A DNA stretch of 64,000 nt from SZUA-430 sp965227535 (GTDB lineage Bacteria; Pseudomonadota; Alphaproteobacteria; Micropepsales; Micropepsaceae), in NCBI GenBank assembly GCA_965227535.1, contig OZ245761.1, forward strand, positions 2,542,001 to 2,606,000, written 5' to 3'. The stretch's first letter is position 1. Every line of letters starts with the position of its first letter. Under the pieces are notes generated by a model, which had not been told where the DNA came from, did not search any database, and saw only the letters and a list, made by a program, of their open reading frames with translations. The position numbers and the translations under genes were made by a program. Below are positions 7,083 through 15,653 of the stretch, piece by piece.

Positions 7083-8393
7083 TTATTCCGCAGCCGCGGG
7101 CGCTGAAGTAACGCCCTTCTTCGAAAGCACCGCCTTGGAAATGCTCTCAGGCACCGGCAGCGGCGTTTCCCAGAGACCGACCACCGGCGTGATGATCAAG
7201 AAGTGGACGAAGTAGTAGATCGTCAGAATCTGCGACAGCAGCAGCTTGCCGATCGGCAGTTCCACGCCCGTCCACGGCACGACCACGTTCGAGTCGTCTG
7301 CCGTCTGCGCGCCCAGATAGCCTAAGATCAAAATCACGGCCATCAGGATCCAGAAGAACTGGCGATAGAGCGGCCGGAACTTGTTAGAGCGGACGCGCGA
7401 CGTATCGAGCCACGGCACCAGCGCCCAAACGAAGATCGCCCCGAACATCAGGATGACGCCCGCAAGCTTATCCGGCACCGAGCGCAGCACGGCATAGAGC
7501 GGCAGGTAATACCACTCAGGCACGATATGCGCCGGCGTGACCAGCCGGTTGGCCGGCACGTAGTTGTCCGTGTGACCGAGCATGTTCGGCATGAAGAACA
7601 CGAACAGCGAGAAGAACAGCACGAAGACGACCAGCGCAAACAAGTCCTTCGTCGTATAATACGGATGGAACGGCACCGTGTCCGCAGGCCCCTTCACGTC
7701 GATGCCCAGCGGATTGTTGTTGCCCGGCACGTGCAGCGCCCAGATGTGCAGCACCACGACGCCCGCGATCACGAACGGCAGCAGATAGTGCAGCGAGAAG
7801 AACCGCTGCAGCGTCGAGTTGTCGACCGCAAACGAACCCCACAGCCACTGCGTAATGCTTTCGCCCACCAGCGGAATGGCCGAGAAGAAGTTCGTGATGA
7901 CGGTCGCGCCCCAGAACGACATCTGGCCCCACGGCAGCGTATAGCCAAGGAAACCCGTCGCCATCATCAAGAGATAGATGACGATGCCCAGGATCCAGAG
8001 CACCTCACGCGGTGCCTTGTACGAGCCATAGTAGTAGGCCTTGAAGATATGCAGGTAGACGGCGATGAAGAACATCGATGCGCCGTTCGCATGAATGTAC
8101 CGCAGCAGCCAACCGTAGTTCACGTCGCGCATGATGCGCTCGACGCTGTCGAACGCCATCGTCTCATGCGGCACGTAATGCATAGCCAGAACGACGCCGG
8201 AGATGATCTGCACCACCAGCATCAACGCGAGAATGCCGCCGAACGTGTACCAGTAGTTCAAGTTTTTCGGCGTCGGGAACTGCAGCAGGTGCTCATCGAC
8301 GAAGCGGACGAGCGGCAAGCGCGAGTCCAGCCACTTCATGAAACCGTTTTTCGGTGTGTAGGAGTAATTGCCGTGCGACATGTCCGCCCTCAA
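7083..8393 (-). CDS. petB: Cytochrome b of the bc1 complex
   Basis: The 436-aa integral membrane subunit carries haems bL and bH and both quinone sites. Recognisable blocks include LNYWYTFGGILALMLVVQI, the first His-bearing helix with VLAMHYVPH, GYTLPWGQMSFWGATVITN of the Qo region, and the PEWYY motif (HIVPEWYYLPLYAVLRSVP). A full-length, unsplit cytochrome b (N- and C-terminal domains fused) is the alphaproteobacterial and mitochondrial form. The start at 8393 overlaps the petA stop by 4 bp; an ATG 12 bp later (MSHGNYSYTP) may be the true start. Confidence 0.97.
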   Translation of the reverse strand: MRADMSHGNYSYTPKNGFMKWLDSRLPLVRFVDEHLLQFPTPKNLNYWYTFGGILALMLVVQIISGVVLAMHYVPHETMAFDSVERIMRDVNYGWLLRYIHANGASMFFIAVYLHIFKAYYYGSYKAPREVLWILGIVIYLLMMATGFLGYTLPWGQMSFWGATVITNFFSAIPLVGESITQWLWGSFAVDNSTLQRFFSLHYLLPFVIAGVVVLHIWALHVPGNNNPLGIDVKGPADTVPFHPYYTTKDLFALVVFVLFFSLFVFFMPNMLGHTDNYVPANRLVTPAHIVPEWYYLPLYAVLRSVPDKLAGVILMFGAIFVWALVPWLDTSRVRSNKFRPLYRQFFWILMAVILILGYLGAQTADDSNVVVPWTGVELPIGKLLLSQILTIYYFVHFLIITPVVGLWETPLPVPESISKAVLSKKGVTSAPAAAE

Positions 8394-8956
8394 CCGTGTT
8401 CAGCAGCGTTGTGCGCCGCGGGCTTCGGCGCGGCGCCGATCAAGACCTTGGTGTCGGACAAAAACTCATATGGCGGCACCGCCAGATTCTTCGGCGCTGG
8501 CCCCTTTCGGATGCGTCCCGACGTGTCGTAGTGCGAACCGTGGCACGGGCACAGCCAGCCGCCGTAATCGCCCTTGATCTCTTTGCTCGGCACGCAGCCC
8601 AAATGGGTGCACGTGGCGACCAGGATCAGCCATTCCGGCTTTTGCACGCGCGATTGATCGGTTGCCGGATCTTTGAGATCGGCCAGCGGCGTATCTTCCG
8701 CGGCCTTGATTTCTTCCGGCGTGCGGCGGCGTACGAACACGGGCTTCTTCTGCCATTCGATGGTCACGATCTGACCCGCCACGATCGGCGTGAGATCGAA
8801 CTCGACCTCTTTCAGCGCCAACGTATCGGCGGCCGGATTCATCTGATCGATGAACGGCCACAGCGCGAGCGCGCCGCCTACTGCGGCCATGCCGGCCGAT
8901 GCTACGTACAGGAAATCACGCCGGGTAACGTTGGCGTTGTCGACGGTGTGCGCCAC
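8390..8956 (-). CDS. petA: Rieske iron-sulfur subunit of the bc1 complex
   Basis: The 188-aa protein holds the 2Fe-2S cluster that takes electrons from quinol. Cluster ligands are Cys116 and His118 (CTHLGC) plus Cys136 and His139 (CPCHGSHYD), with Cys121 and Cys138 placed for the stabilising disulfide. The N terminus has a Tat-like anchor (TRRDFLYVASAGMAAVGG) that is usually not cleaved in this family. It is the first gene of petABC and lies 229 bp from the divergent trmL. That gap must hold the operon promoter and ends with an FNR-type palindrome. Confidence 0.97.
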   Translation of the reverse strand: MAHTVDNANVTRRDFLYVASAGMAAVGGALALWPFIDQMNPAADTLALKEVEFDLTPIVAGQIVTIEWQKKPVFVRRRTPEEIKAAEDTPLADLKDPATDQSRVQKPEWLILVATCTHLGCVPSKEIKGDYGGWLCPCHGSHYDTSGRIRKGPAPKNLAVPPYEFLSDTKVLIGAAPKPAAHNAAEHG

Positions 8957-9172
8957 GGTTCAGATGCCCCCTCTTGGGCTGCAACGAAGAGATGGTTGTG
9001 ATACGGGCGGACGGCCACGAGGAACATCGCGGCAAACCGGACGAAGGTATTGAATTCGCCCGCAAAATAGAGAGTCGCCCCTACTCGGTCTTGCGTCACG
9101 ATGCCGCATAAATGTCGAAGGCATGCGTTGTGCGGCGAATGATTCGCGCTCGCGCATCGTGTCGCGGTCGTG

Positions 9173-9186
9173 TTGATTCCGATCAA
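9173..9186. promoter_or_regulatory. FNR/FixK-type operator
   Basis: A perfect TTGAT-N4-ATCAA palindrome (TTGATTCCGATCAA) whose last base is the first base of the trmL start codon. FNR, FixK and FnrL regulators bind this sequence in alphaproteobacteria. Its position over the start would suit repression of trmL-hemF; as an activator site for petABC it would demand a leader of roughly 180 nt. Confidence 0.6.
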
Positions 9187-9653
9187 TGCGCATCGCTTTG
9201 TTTGAGCCCGACATAGCCGCCAACACAGGCACGATCATTCGCCTCGGGGCATGCATGGGTATAGCCATCGACATCATCGAACCGTGCGGCTTTCCGTTCG
9301 GCGACGCCTCACTCAAGCGCGCAGGGTTGGATTATCTGCCACGCGCGAGCCTGGACCGCCACGCGTCATGGGCGACCTTCCGGGGAAAACTCCAGGGCCG
9401 TCTCATTCTGGCGACGACAAAGACACGCCGGTCCTACACGGACTTTGCCTTCGAGCCCGGCGACACGCTTCTATTCGGCCGCGAAAGCGCGGGCGTGACT
9501 GACGAAGTCGTCAACGCCGCAGACGCGTTGATCCGTATACCGATGGCCGACGGCATGCGCTCGCTGAACGTTGCCGTTACGGCTGGAATGATACTGGGCG
9601 AAGCGTTGCGCCAAACGGGCGCCTTCCCGCCGTCGAAGGAGACTGCACCGTGA
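9186..9653 (+). CDS. trmL: tRNA (cytidine/uridine-34 2'-O)-methyltransferase
   Basis: TrmL methylates the ribose of the wobble base in tRNA-Leu isoacceptors using SAM. The 155-aa SPOUT protein has the trefoil-knot motifs PDIAANTGTIIRLGACMG (9-26), LLFGRESAGV near residue 95, and IPMADGMRSLNVAVTAGMIL near residue 118, which bind SAM. Length and motif order are those of TrmL rather than the longer TrmH or RlmB. It overlaps hemF by 4 bp (stop TGA inside the GTG start), so the two are translationally coupled. Confidence 0.93.
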   Translation: MRIALFEPDIAANTGTIIRLGACMGIAIDIIEPCGFPFGDASLKRAGLDYLPRASLDRHASWATFRGKLQGRLILATTKTRRSYTDFAFEPGDTLLFGRESAGVTDEVVNAADALIRIPMADGMRSLNVAVTAGMILGEALRQTGAFPPSKETAP

Positions 9654-10522
9654 ACATCGACGTCGTCATTGAACGCAAGAGCCGCGCGGCCGGCTGGTTC
9701 GAAGAACTGCGTAACCGCATCTGCGCCGAGTTCGAACGCCTGGAGGACGAGCTGAAAGGCCCCCTCGCCGATCGCCCGCCCGGTCGCTTCGAGCGCAAAT
9801 CCTGGACCCGCAAAGCCGAGGCTGGCAGCCCGGACACCGGCGGCGGCACGATGTCGGTCATGCACGGCCGCGTCTTCGAAAAGGTCGGCGTCAACATCTC
9901 GACCGTCCACGGCACGTTCTCGAAGGAGTTCGCGGCCTCGATCCCCGGCGCCACCCAGGACCCGCGCTTCTGGGCCGCCGGCGTCTCGTTGGTGGCCCAC
10001 ATGCAGAACCCGCACGTGCCCGCCGTACATATGAACACGCGCCACATCGTGACCACGAAGGGCTGGTTCGGCGGCGGCGCCGACCTGACGCCGATGACGC
10101 CCAACGAAGCCGATACGACTGACTTCCATGCCGCCTTACGCAACGCCTGCGACCGGCACGATCCGTCCTATTATCGGGACTTCAAAGCCTGGTGCGACGA
10201 ATACTTCTTCCTGCCCCACCGCAACGAACCGCGCGGTGTGGGCGGCATCTTCTACGACTATCTCGACACCGGCGATTGGGAAGCGGACTTCGCCTTCACC
10301 CGCGACGTCGGTCTCGCCTTCCTGAACACATACCCGCAGATCGTCCGCCGCCACATGAACCGCGCGTGGGGGCAAGCCGACCGCGAACATCAACTCGCCC
10401 GCCGCGGGCGCTATGTCGAATTCAACCTCCTCTATGACCGCGGAACCCAATTCGGCCTGAAAACCGGGGGAAACGTGGAAGCGATCCTCATGTCCATGCC
10501 GCCCGAGGTCCGCTGGCCTTGA
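9650..10522 (+). CDS. hemF: Oxygen-dependent coproporphyrinogen III oxidase
   Basis: HemF uses O2 to decarboxylate coproporphyrinogen III to protoporphyrinogen IX in haem synthesis. The 290-aa protein is of normal length and shows the family blocks GGGTMSVMHGRVFEKVGVN, HMNTRHIVT, WFGGGADLTPM, the HRNEPRGVGGIFYDYL active-site region and the C-terminal RGRYVEFNLLYDRGTQFGL. The start is a GTG overlapping the trmL stop. Oxygen dependence makes the FNR-type site at the head of this operon biologically sensible, and the product haem serves the adjacent bc1 complex. Confidence 0.96.
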   Translation: MNIDVVIERKSRAAGWFEELRNRICAEFERLEDELKGPLADRPPGRFERKSWTRKAEAGSPDTGGGTMSVMHGRVFEKVGVNISTVHGTFSKEFAASIPGATQDPRFWAAGVSLVAHMQNPHVPAVHMNTRHIVTTKGWFGGGADLTPMTPNEADTTDFHAALRNACDRHDPSYYRDFKAWCDEYFFLPHRNEPRGVGGIFYDYLDTGDWEADFAFTRDVGLAFLNTYPQIVRRHMNRAWGQADREHQLARRGRYVEFNLLYDRGTQFGLKTGGNVEAILMSMPPEVRWP

Positions 10523-10584
10523 TGCACGGCCGCCAAGGGCGGTATCGCTAGACGACGCCAGTTCAAGCGCGCCGGAGTTCATCC

Positions 10585-11145
10585 ATGACGCTCGTCCGTT
10601 TCCTCGCAGGCCTGACGCTAGCGATCCTCATCGCCATCCCCGCAAGCGCGGCCCCGACCGCCGGCAAGGTCGCCCCTCTCGCGATCGACATCTATTACGG
10701 CGATTGGCAAGGCACCGCGACCGCGCTCAGCGAAACCGACGAAGACTTCCCGAATACCAAACGCGACATCGCCGTCTCGGTGACCAAGACCGACATCGGC
10801 GGCTTCCTGCTCTCGTGGTCGACGTTGCAGCGTCAAAAGGGGAATCCTAAAGCGCCGCTCGAAGTCCTGAAGTCGACGACGGTGGAATTCGTCCCCTCGA
10901 TCGCACCCAACACCTGGCGCGCCAAAGCCGACACCGATCCCTACACCGGCGGCATTCTGTATTGGGCCCGTCTCGATGGCCGCGGCCTGGTGATCTCGGC
11001 CTTCACGATCAACCCCGACGGCCGCCCGGAGTATCAAACCTACACCCGCCGCGTGCTGGGCAAGGAAATGAAGCTCGAGTTCACCAACGTGAACGACGGC
11101 AAATTCGTCCGTACCGTGAAGGGTTCCCTCCGCAAGCTACGCTAG
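10585..11145 (+). CDS. Secreted hypothetical protein
   Basis: A 186-aa protein with a clear Sec signal peptide (hydrophobic 6-20, cleavage likely after SAA near residue 23). The mature part is polar and beta-rich, with YYGDWQGTA near residue 37 and a repeated Thr/Lys pattern, compatible with a small periplasmic beta-barrel. I do not recognise a named family. It lies 62 bp after hemF and 54 bp before an NTF2-like gene, so it may be transcribed with either. Confidence 0.75.
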   Translation: MTLVRFLAGLTLAILIAIPASAAPTAGKVAPLAIDIYYGDWQGTATALSETDEDFPNTKRDIAVSVTKTDIGGFLLSWSTLQRQKGNPKAPLEVLKSTTVEFVPSIAPNTWRAKADTDPYTGGILYWARLDGRGLVISAFTINPDGRPEYQTYTRRVLGKEMKLEFTNVNDGKFVRTVKGSLRKLR

Positions 11146-11199
11146 CTTTACGGAACCGCCATAAGCCGGTCGCGTTCCTCCCGTAGAGGTGCGTGCCTG

Positions 11200-11652
11200 A
11201 TGGAACCCAACTTCGAGAAATTCTTCGACGCCTACGCCGCCGCGTTCAACCGCTCCCTCGGCGACGAGGTCGACGCGGACGCGATCATGGCGTGCTTCGC
11301 CGACAGCTTCGTCGGCGCCGGCCCCGCAGGCGTGCTGTGCGGCCAGAACGGTCCGCACTTTCGCGAAGTTCTGCAAGGCGGCTACAAATTCTACAAAGAC
11401 GTCGGCACCGAACGCATGGTCGTCCGCGGTGTCGATGTCACGACGATCGACGTCAACCACCACATGGCCATGGTTCATTGGCGCGCGCACTACACACGCA
11501 AGGACGGAAGCCCCGTCTCCATCGACTTCGACGTCGCCTATCTCCTGCAGACGCTGCGCAACGACACGCCAAAAATCTTCGCTTATGTCGCCGGCGACGA
11601 AATGGCCATGCTCGAAAAACATGGCCTGATCGAAGTCAAGCGCAAGCTCTAA
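11200..11652 (+). CDS. NTF2/SnoaL-like cytoplasmic protein
   Basis: A 150-aa protein without signal peptide. The opening helices (FEKFFDAYAAAFNRS), a short IMACFADSFV segment and the later beta strands (MAMVHWRAHYTRKDGS, IDFDVAYLLQ) fit the NTF2-like cone fold used by SnoaL-type enzymes and small ligand binders. No catalytic residues can be assigned. An AGAGGTG-like ribosome site precedes the ATG. It ends convergently, overlapping the PP2C-like gene by 4 bp. Confidence 0.7.
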   Translation: MEPNFEKFFDAYAAAFNRSLGDEVDADAIMACFADSFVGAGPAGVLCGQNGPHFREVLQGGYKFYKDVGTERMVVRGVDVTTIDVNHHMAMVHWRAHYTRKDGSPVSIDFDVAYLLQTLRNDTPKIFAYVAGDEMAMLEKHGLIEVKRKL

Positions 11653-12509
11653 GGCTCGACGCGCACCAACAGCGCCGTCGCATCGTCGCTCTTCTTCATC
11701 CGCGGATACTTCGCACCCTCGGGATCGTCGTCCTCGATATGACGAAGCTCGCGCCCCAAAATCGCAAGACCCAAAGTCTGCGCCGTAGCAATCAGCTCGC
11801 GATCGCCGTACCGCTTGTAATCCTCGACAAGCGCATAGAACCCGTCCGTCGCCAGCAGAACCGTCGCCGGCCCCTGAAGTTCAAGCGAGGCGACGGAGAC
11901 GTGCGGGCCCACGGCGGCATCCGGACCCAAGAGCCAAAATCCCTGCGGCGTGTTCACGGTATCGCGCGACCGCCGCAGATCGGGCATCACCGTCGCACGA
12001 ATGGACTCGACGCCCAGCGCCTGTCCTTTGCGCGCCGCCAGCATCTTCTCTGCCAGCTTCGTCTCGAGCGCCGATCGCGACGGATTGATCCCGAAGTTAT
12101 GAACTTCATCGTCGGACGCGGTCTCGACCAGCACGCGGCTGTCGCCGACGAACGCCACATCAAGCCGCCCATCCGCGACGCGGATCATGCTCAGCGTCGT
12201 CCAAGGAATCTCATACCGCGCCGCAGGCGGCCGCAAACGTTCCGCCTCGAACCGCGCCGTCATATCGCGCGCCACATTGCCGACCAGCGTCCGCAAGTCG
12301 CTCGTCGCCTCATGCACAATCAACAAATCCCGCGCCGCATGCGAAGCCCAAGCCGCATCGCTCTTGCCCGGCATGACGGGCGTATCCGCAAGCCCCGTCA
12401 CCCCGTCGAGCACGAAGGCAATCGAATGCCCCGCCCCCAGAGCATCCTCATTCACCCGATCAGGCGACCCGGGAAGACTGAGACCCTCGATAACTTGAAT
12501 ACGCGCCAT
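11649..12509 (-). CDS. PP2C-like serine/threonine phosphatase domain protein
   Basis: A 286-aa protein with the scattered PP2C metal-binding motifs: VNEDALG near residue 19, FVLDGVTGL near residue 31, VAFVGDSRVLV near residue 118, LLATDGFYALV near residue 215 and KSDDATALLVRV at the C terminus. The aspartates that hold the two Mn/Mg ions are therefore present, so catalysis is plausible. No sensor, membrane or regulatory domain is attached. No kinase lies nearby to suggest a substrate. The ATG at 12509 was chosen because alignment-like features begin there; an ATG at 12539 would add ten residues. Confidence 0.75.
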   Translation of the reverse strand: MARIQVIEGLSLPGSPDRVNEDALGAGHSIAFVLDGVTGLADTPVMPGKSDAAWASHAARDLLIVHEATSDLRTLVGNVARDMTARFEAERLRPPAARYEIPWTTLSMIRVADGRLDVAFVGDSRVLVETASDDEVHNFGINPSRSALETKLAEKMLAARKGQALGVESIRATVMPDLRRSRDTVNTPQGFWLLGPDAAVGPHVSVASLELQGPATVLLATDGFYALVEDYKRYGDRELIATAQTLGLAILGRELRHIEDDDPEGAKYPRMKKSDDATALLVRVEP

Positions 12510-12551
12510 GCCCTCACCGACTCCATCGCCGTATTTCACATTAGGGTGTCA

Positions 12552-12571
12552 TGGTCCGCGAAGGCGGACCA
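12552..12571. repeat. 8-bp stem hairpin, dispersed alphaproteobacterial palindrome type
   Basis: Arms 12552-12559 (TGGTCCGC) and 12564-12571 (GCGGACCA) flank a GAAG loop. It lies downstream of cca (minus) and just upstream of the PP2C-like gene. It has the form of a short extragenic palindrome and lacks a U-tract. The 12572-12641 stretch beyond it holds nothing else I recognise. Confidence 0.6.
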
Positions 12572-12641
12572 CCCACGACTTGCTGCGGATTATTGCAATC
12601 GCTGCAGTTTGTGACGCTCGTCGAAAATGGCAGCGTCAAAA

Positions 12642-13880
12642 CTAAATCGTCGCCTGCACGACGGCCTTCAGCCGCTCCGCCAGCGAGAACTCGTCGTCGG
12701 TGAAATCGCTGTCGATCCACCAATCTTCGACCTCGCTCAGCACGCGACCGACCATCGGCCCGTGCGGCACGCCCGCGTTCATCACATTCGCGCCGTTGAG
12801 CGGAAACACCGGCCGCGTCCACGAATCGGCGATCGCCAGCAGCGCGCGCCACTGGATGCCGTTCGACGCCTTCGGATCCTCAGCCCACCGCAACCGCAGC
12901 CAATCCTTGAACGCCGCAACGCCGTAGCGATAAAGCGCCCGCCGCACCTCGATGATCGACATGTAGGACGTGACCTTCACCGGCGTCTTCATCATCTCGA
13001 CCAACCGGTCGCGATCGTCATTCGACAACCGCCAGCGCGTCGCAACCGCACGCGCCTGATCGCCGTCGGCAATCAACGCGCCCAGCCGCAAAACCGCGTC
13101 AGGCGCAAAGAAACCGTCATTGTCGTCTTCGATGAGACTCGCAAACCGTTCGAACCGATGCTGCCCCGGCAACACCTCGCCCAGAATCCCCGACGCCGCC
13201 ATCGCCCGCATCACCGGCACCGGATCGTCCGCCTCGAACAGCTTCAGCATCTCTTTCTGAATCCGCTCGCCCGACAGCGTCTTGATCTCACCACGCGCGT
13301 CGGCGCACGCGTTCAAACCAACGCTGTCGATCTCCCCCTTCCCATACCAAGCGTGAAACCGGAACAGCCGCAGAATGCGTAAATAGTCCTCGGCAATGCG
13401 TTTGCCCGGATCGCCGATAAACCGCACACGCCGCGCCTGCAAATCCGCGATACCGCCGACGGTATCGAACACTGCCCCCGACGCATCCGCATAAAGCGCG
13501 TTCATCGTGAAATCGCGCCGCTGCGCATCCTCCGCCCAATCGGAAGAGAACGCGACCGTCGCCCGCCGTCCATCCGTCGACACGTCGCGACGCAACGTCG
13601 TGATCTCATAGGGCGTCGAATGCGAAATCGCCGTCACCGTCCCGTGCTCGATCCCCGTCGGCACGGCGCGCATTCCCGCGGCCTCGATCCGCCGCACAAC
13701 GTCGTCAGGCGTCAGCGGCGTCGCAATATCGATATCGCTGACCTCGACGCCCAACAGCGCATTGCGAACACAACCGCCGACGAACCGCGCCGCCCCGCCA
13801 TTGGCCAGCAGCGCGTCCATCACCGCGCGCGTCGCCGGCGCGTTCAGCCAAACCTGATCTTTGATCGAGGGCGTCGTCAT
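12642..13880 (-). CDS. cca: CCA tRNA nucleotidyltransferase / poly(A) polymerase family
   Basis: Adds or repairs the 3' CCA of tRNAs. The 412-aa class II enzyme shows the nucleotidyltransferase head ARFVGGCVRNALLG (about residues 31-44) and metal-binding VSDIDIATPLTP. The RRDFTMNALYAD motif lies near residue 151 and the IADLQARRVRFIGDPGKRI neck near residue 172. The C-terminal half is the usual helical body. Length is typical for the alphaproteobacterial single-enzyme form. The Nudix gene ends 7 bp upstream of its start, so the order DUF1285, Nudix, cca reads as one leftward unit interrupted by repeats. Confidence 0.94.
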   Translation of the reverse strand: MTTPSIKDQVWLNAPATRAVMDALLANGGAARFVGGCVRNALLGVEVSDIDIATPLTPDDVVRRIEAAGMRAVPTGIEHGTVTAISHSTPYEITTLRRDVSTDGRRATVAFSSDWAEDAQRRDFTMNALYADASGAVFDTVGGIADLQARRVRFIGDPGKRIAEDYLRILRLFRFHAWYGKGEIDSVGLNACADARGEIKTLSGERIQKEMLKLFEADDPVPVMRAMAASGILGEVLPGQHRFERFASLIEDDNDGFFAPDAVLRLGALIADGDQARAVATRWRLSNDDRDRLVEMMKTPVKVTSYMSIIEVRRALYRYGVAAFKDWLRLRWAEDPKASNGIQWRALLAIADSWTRPVFPLNGANVMNAGVPHGPMVGRVLSEVEDWWIDSDFTDDEFSLAERLKAVVQATI

Positions 13881-13886
13881 GGGGGC

Positions 13887-14504
13887 TCAGCCGTACAGCC
13901 GCTCATAGAGATTGATCAAGATGCCGGCCGTAGCACCCCAAATGTAATGACCGTCATAGGTCATCCCATAAAACCGCCGCTCGCGCCCCTGCCACGTCGC
14001 CGTGCGCGGCTCATGATTCGCGGGATCCATCAAGAAAGCGAGCGGCACCTCAAAGGCCTCCGCCACCTCCGCCTTGTCGATCTTCAGCTCAAACCCTTCG
14101 CGCACCAACCCGACAAACGGGTGAATCGCAAACCCTGTCCCCGTCTCATAACGATCTAACTCGCCCAGTACCGTGACGAAGGTCCGGCTCAACCCAACCT
14201 CTTCCTCCGTCTCGCGCAAAGCCGCAGCAACCTCATCGTCGTCACCCTCATCCAGCCGCCCACCCGGGAAACTCACCTGCCCCGCATGCCGCGCCAAATG
14301 GTCCGCCCGCCGCGTAAACAACACACGCAAACCGGCCGCACGCTCGATGATCGGAATCAAAACCGCCGCCGGCTTCAGCGTCCGCGCCTGCGAAACCGTC
14401 TCCGCCCATTTCGGATTGAGATCATAGTCCCCACGCTCGCGCGCATGGACGTTGCGCCGATGTATCCGCTCGTTCAGCCGCCCCTTCAAATCCGCCTCGC
14501 TCAA
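13887..14504 (-). CDS. Nudix hydrolase, CoA pyrophosphatase type
   Basis: A 205-aa Nudix protein. The signature GX5EX7REUXEEXGU is complete in GGRLDEGDDDEVAAALRETE continuing into EEVGL. Just before it, HLARHAGQVSFPGG matches the UPF0035 motif that marks the CoA/acyl-CoA diphosphatase subgroup (NudL-like), whose members cut CoA to phosphopantetheine and 3',5'-ADP. It is 7 bp upstream of cca. Substrate assignment is from the subgroup motif, not proven. Confidence 0.85.
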   Translation of the reverse strand: MSEADLKGRLNERIHRRNVHARERGDYDLNPKWAETVSQARTLKPAAVLIPIIERAAGLRVLFTRRADHLARHAGQVSFPGGRLDEGDDDEVAAALRETEEEVGLSRTFVTVLGELDRYETGTGFAIHPFVGLVREGFELKIDKAEVAEAFEVPLAFLMDPANHEPRTATWQGRERRFYGMTYDGHYIWGATAGILINLYERLYG

Positions 14505-14514
14505 AGGAAGACCT

Positions 14515-14798
14515 CACGCGAAGCCGCGAAGTCGCGAAGAAGAAGGACGCGAAAAGAAATAAAACTTGCACCACCAAAGGCACCAAGCCGCTCTGCATCA
14601 CGATCAGCAAGAGCGCGTGGTCGATTCAAAAAGGCGCTCCGCGCCAAAAACAATCCGCCGGCGCGAAGCGCCATTCCAATCGATGAAACTCTGGGCGCTC
14701 CCAATCGAGTCCAAGCACCTTCGCGCCTTCGCGTCTTCGCGTGCAAATCTTCCTGACGGCCATGCCGGTAAAGCAGAGCGGCTTGGTGCCCTTGGTGG
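14515..14798. repeat. Intergenic mosaic of two repeat modules in inverted copies
   Basis: This 313-bp gene-free gap holds two modules twice. Module A is a CGCGAAG-rich 25-mer at 14515-14539, inverted at 14719-14743. Module B is a 26-mer (GGCACCAAGCCGCTCTGC core) at 14571-14596, inverted at 14773-14798 with one mismatch. The order is A-B then A'-B', so it is not a simple palindrome but two rearranged units facing each other. The middle has short local hairpins only. No gene is credible here. Confidence 0.85.
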
Positions 14799-14817
14799 TT
14801 CAATCTATGGACCGCCG

Positions 14818-15429
14818 TCATGGATCGGGCGAGCCCAGCGAAAAGAAAACGCCGCCGCTCCACACGCCAAGTTCGCGCCCCGTCTCCGTCGGACGCTCAT
14901 CGGCTAGTGCGACCAATTCGTAAAACACCGCGCGCGAAATCCGCGCCTCAAGCCCGCCGCGCACATGAACATAAGGCCGCGGCTCACGCGCCGCCCCGCG
15001 AAACTCGACGCGCAACGGATGCTCGCGCCCCGCCTCGACGCTGTCGCCGACATTGGTCATGAACGACAGGGTCTGCCGCTCGCCTTTACCCGCCGCATCG
15101 ACACGCACCGCGATAAACGGCGCATCCTCGACCTCGATCCCGACCTTCTCGACCGGTGTCACCAGAACGTACGACCCATCCGCCTCACGCCGCAGAATGG
15201 TGGAGAACAACCGCACCAGCGCCGGCCGCCCGATCGGAGTTCCGAGATAGAACCAGGTGCCGTCCGTGGCGACGCGCATATCGATCTCGCCGCAGTGAGG
15301 CGGATTCCATTTCTCGACCGGAGGCAACTTGCGCGTGTGCGCCGTCTCGGCCTGCAGTTCCGCCAGCCCACGCAGAACGTCCGGCGCCGGAGCACCCCAA
15401 TGCAGTGGGTCTTGTCCCGAATTGGACAT
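14818..15429 (-). CDS. DUF1285 domain protein
   Basis: A 203-aa cytosolic protein matching the DUF1285 family in length and blocks: WNPPHCGEIDMRVATDGTWF near residue 41, YLGTPIGRPALVRLFSTIL, and VLVTPVEKVGIEVEDAPFIA. No enzymatic role is established for the family. In alphaproteobacteria it commonly sits with the Nudix and cca genes downstream and a divergent moxR upstream, exactly as here. The start ATG faces a 224-bp gap with a perfect inverted repeat. Confidence 0.88.
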   Translation of the reverse strand: MSNSGQDPLHWGAPAPDVLRGLAELQAETAHTRKLPPVEKWNPPHCGEIDMRVATDGTWFYLGTPIGRPALVRLFSTILRREADGSYVLVTPVEKVGIEVEDAPFIAVRVDAAGKGERQTLSFMTNVGDSVEAGREHPLRVEFRGAAREPRPYVHVRGGLEARISRAVFYELVALADERPTETGRELGVWSGGVFFSLGSPDP

Positions 15430-15516
15430 GGGGCCGCCTTGCCATCCGCCGCTTGAGGCCTGCCCTCAAACGTTAACGTGGTCGATCAACAATCATTGAG
15501 CATAGGAACTTGAACC

Positions 15517-15557
15517 GTTCTGTCCATGGCCCGGTATTGGCTATACATGGACAGAAC
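15517..15557. promoter_or_regulatory. 12-bp perfect inverted repeat in the DUF1285/moxR divergent gap
   Basis: GTTCTGTCCATG (15517-15528) and CATGGACAGAAC (15546-15557) are exact reverse complements spaced by 17 bp. The spacing (arm centres 29 bp apart, near three helical turns) suits a dimeric regulator acting on both genes. A hairpin in RNA is the alternative. No regulator gene is adjacent. Confidence 0.45.
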
Positions 15558-15653
15558 CGACCGGTTTGGCCAGCGCCTCGAAAAAGCCGCGACCCGAACA
15601 CTAAATCCGTTTTCAATTTCACCCCAGCGGAATTGGCTCTAGTGTCCAACCCC

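Noticed and set aside
14515..14798. CRISPR-like array from repeated CGCGAAG units
   Set aside because: Units are short, contiguous within one module and inverted between copies; there are no uniform spacers or cas genes.
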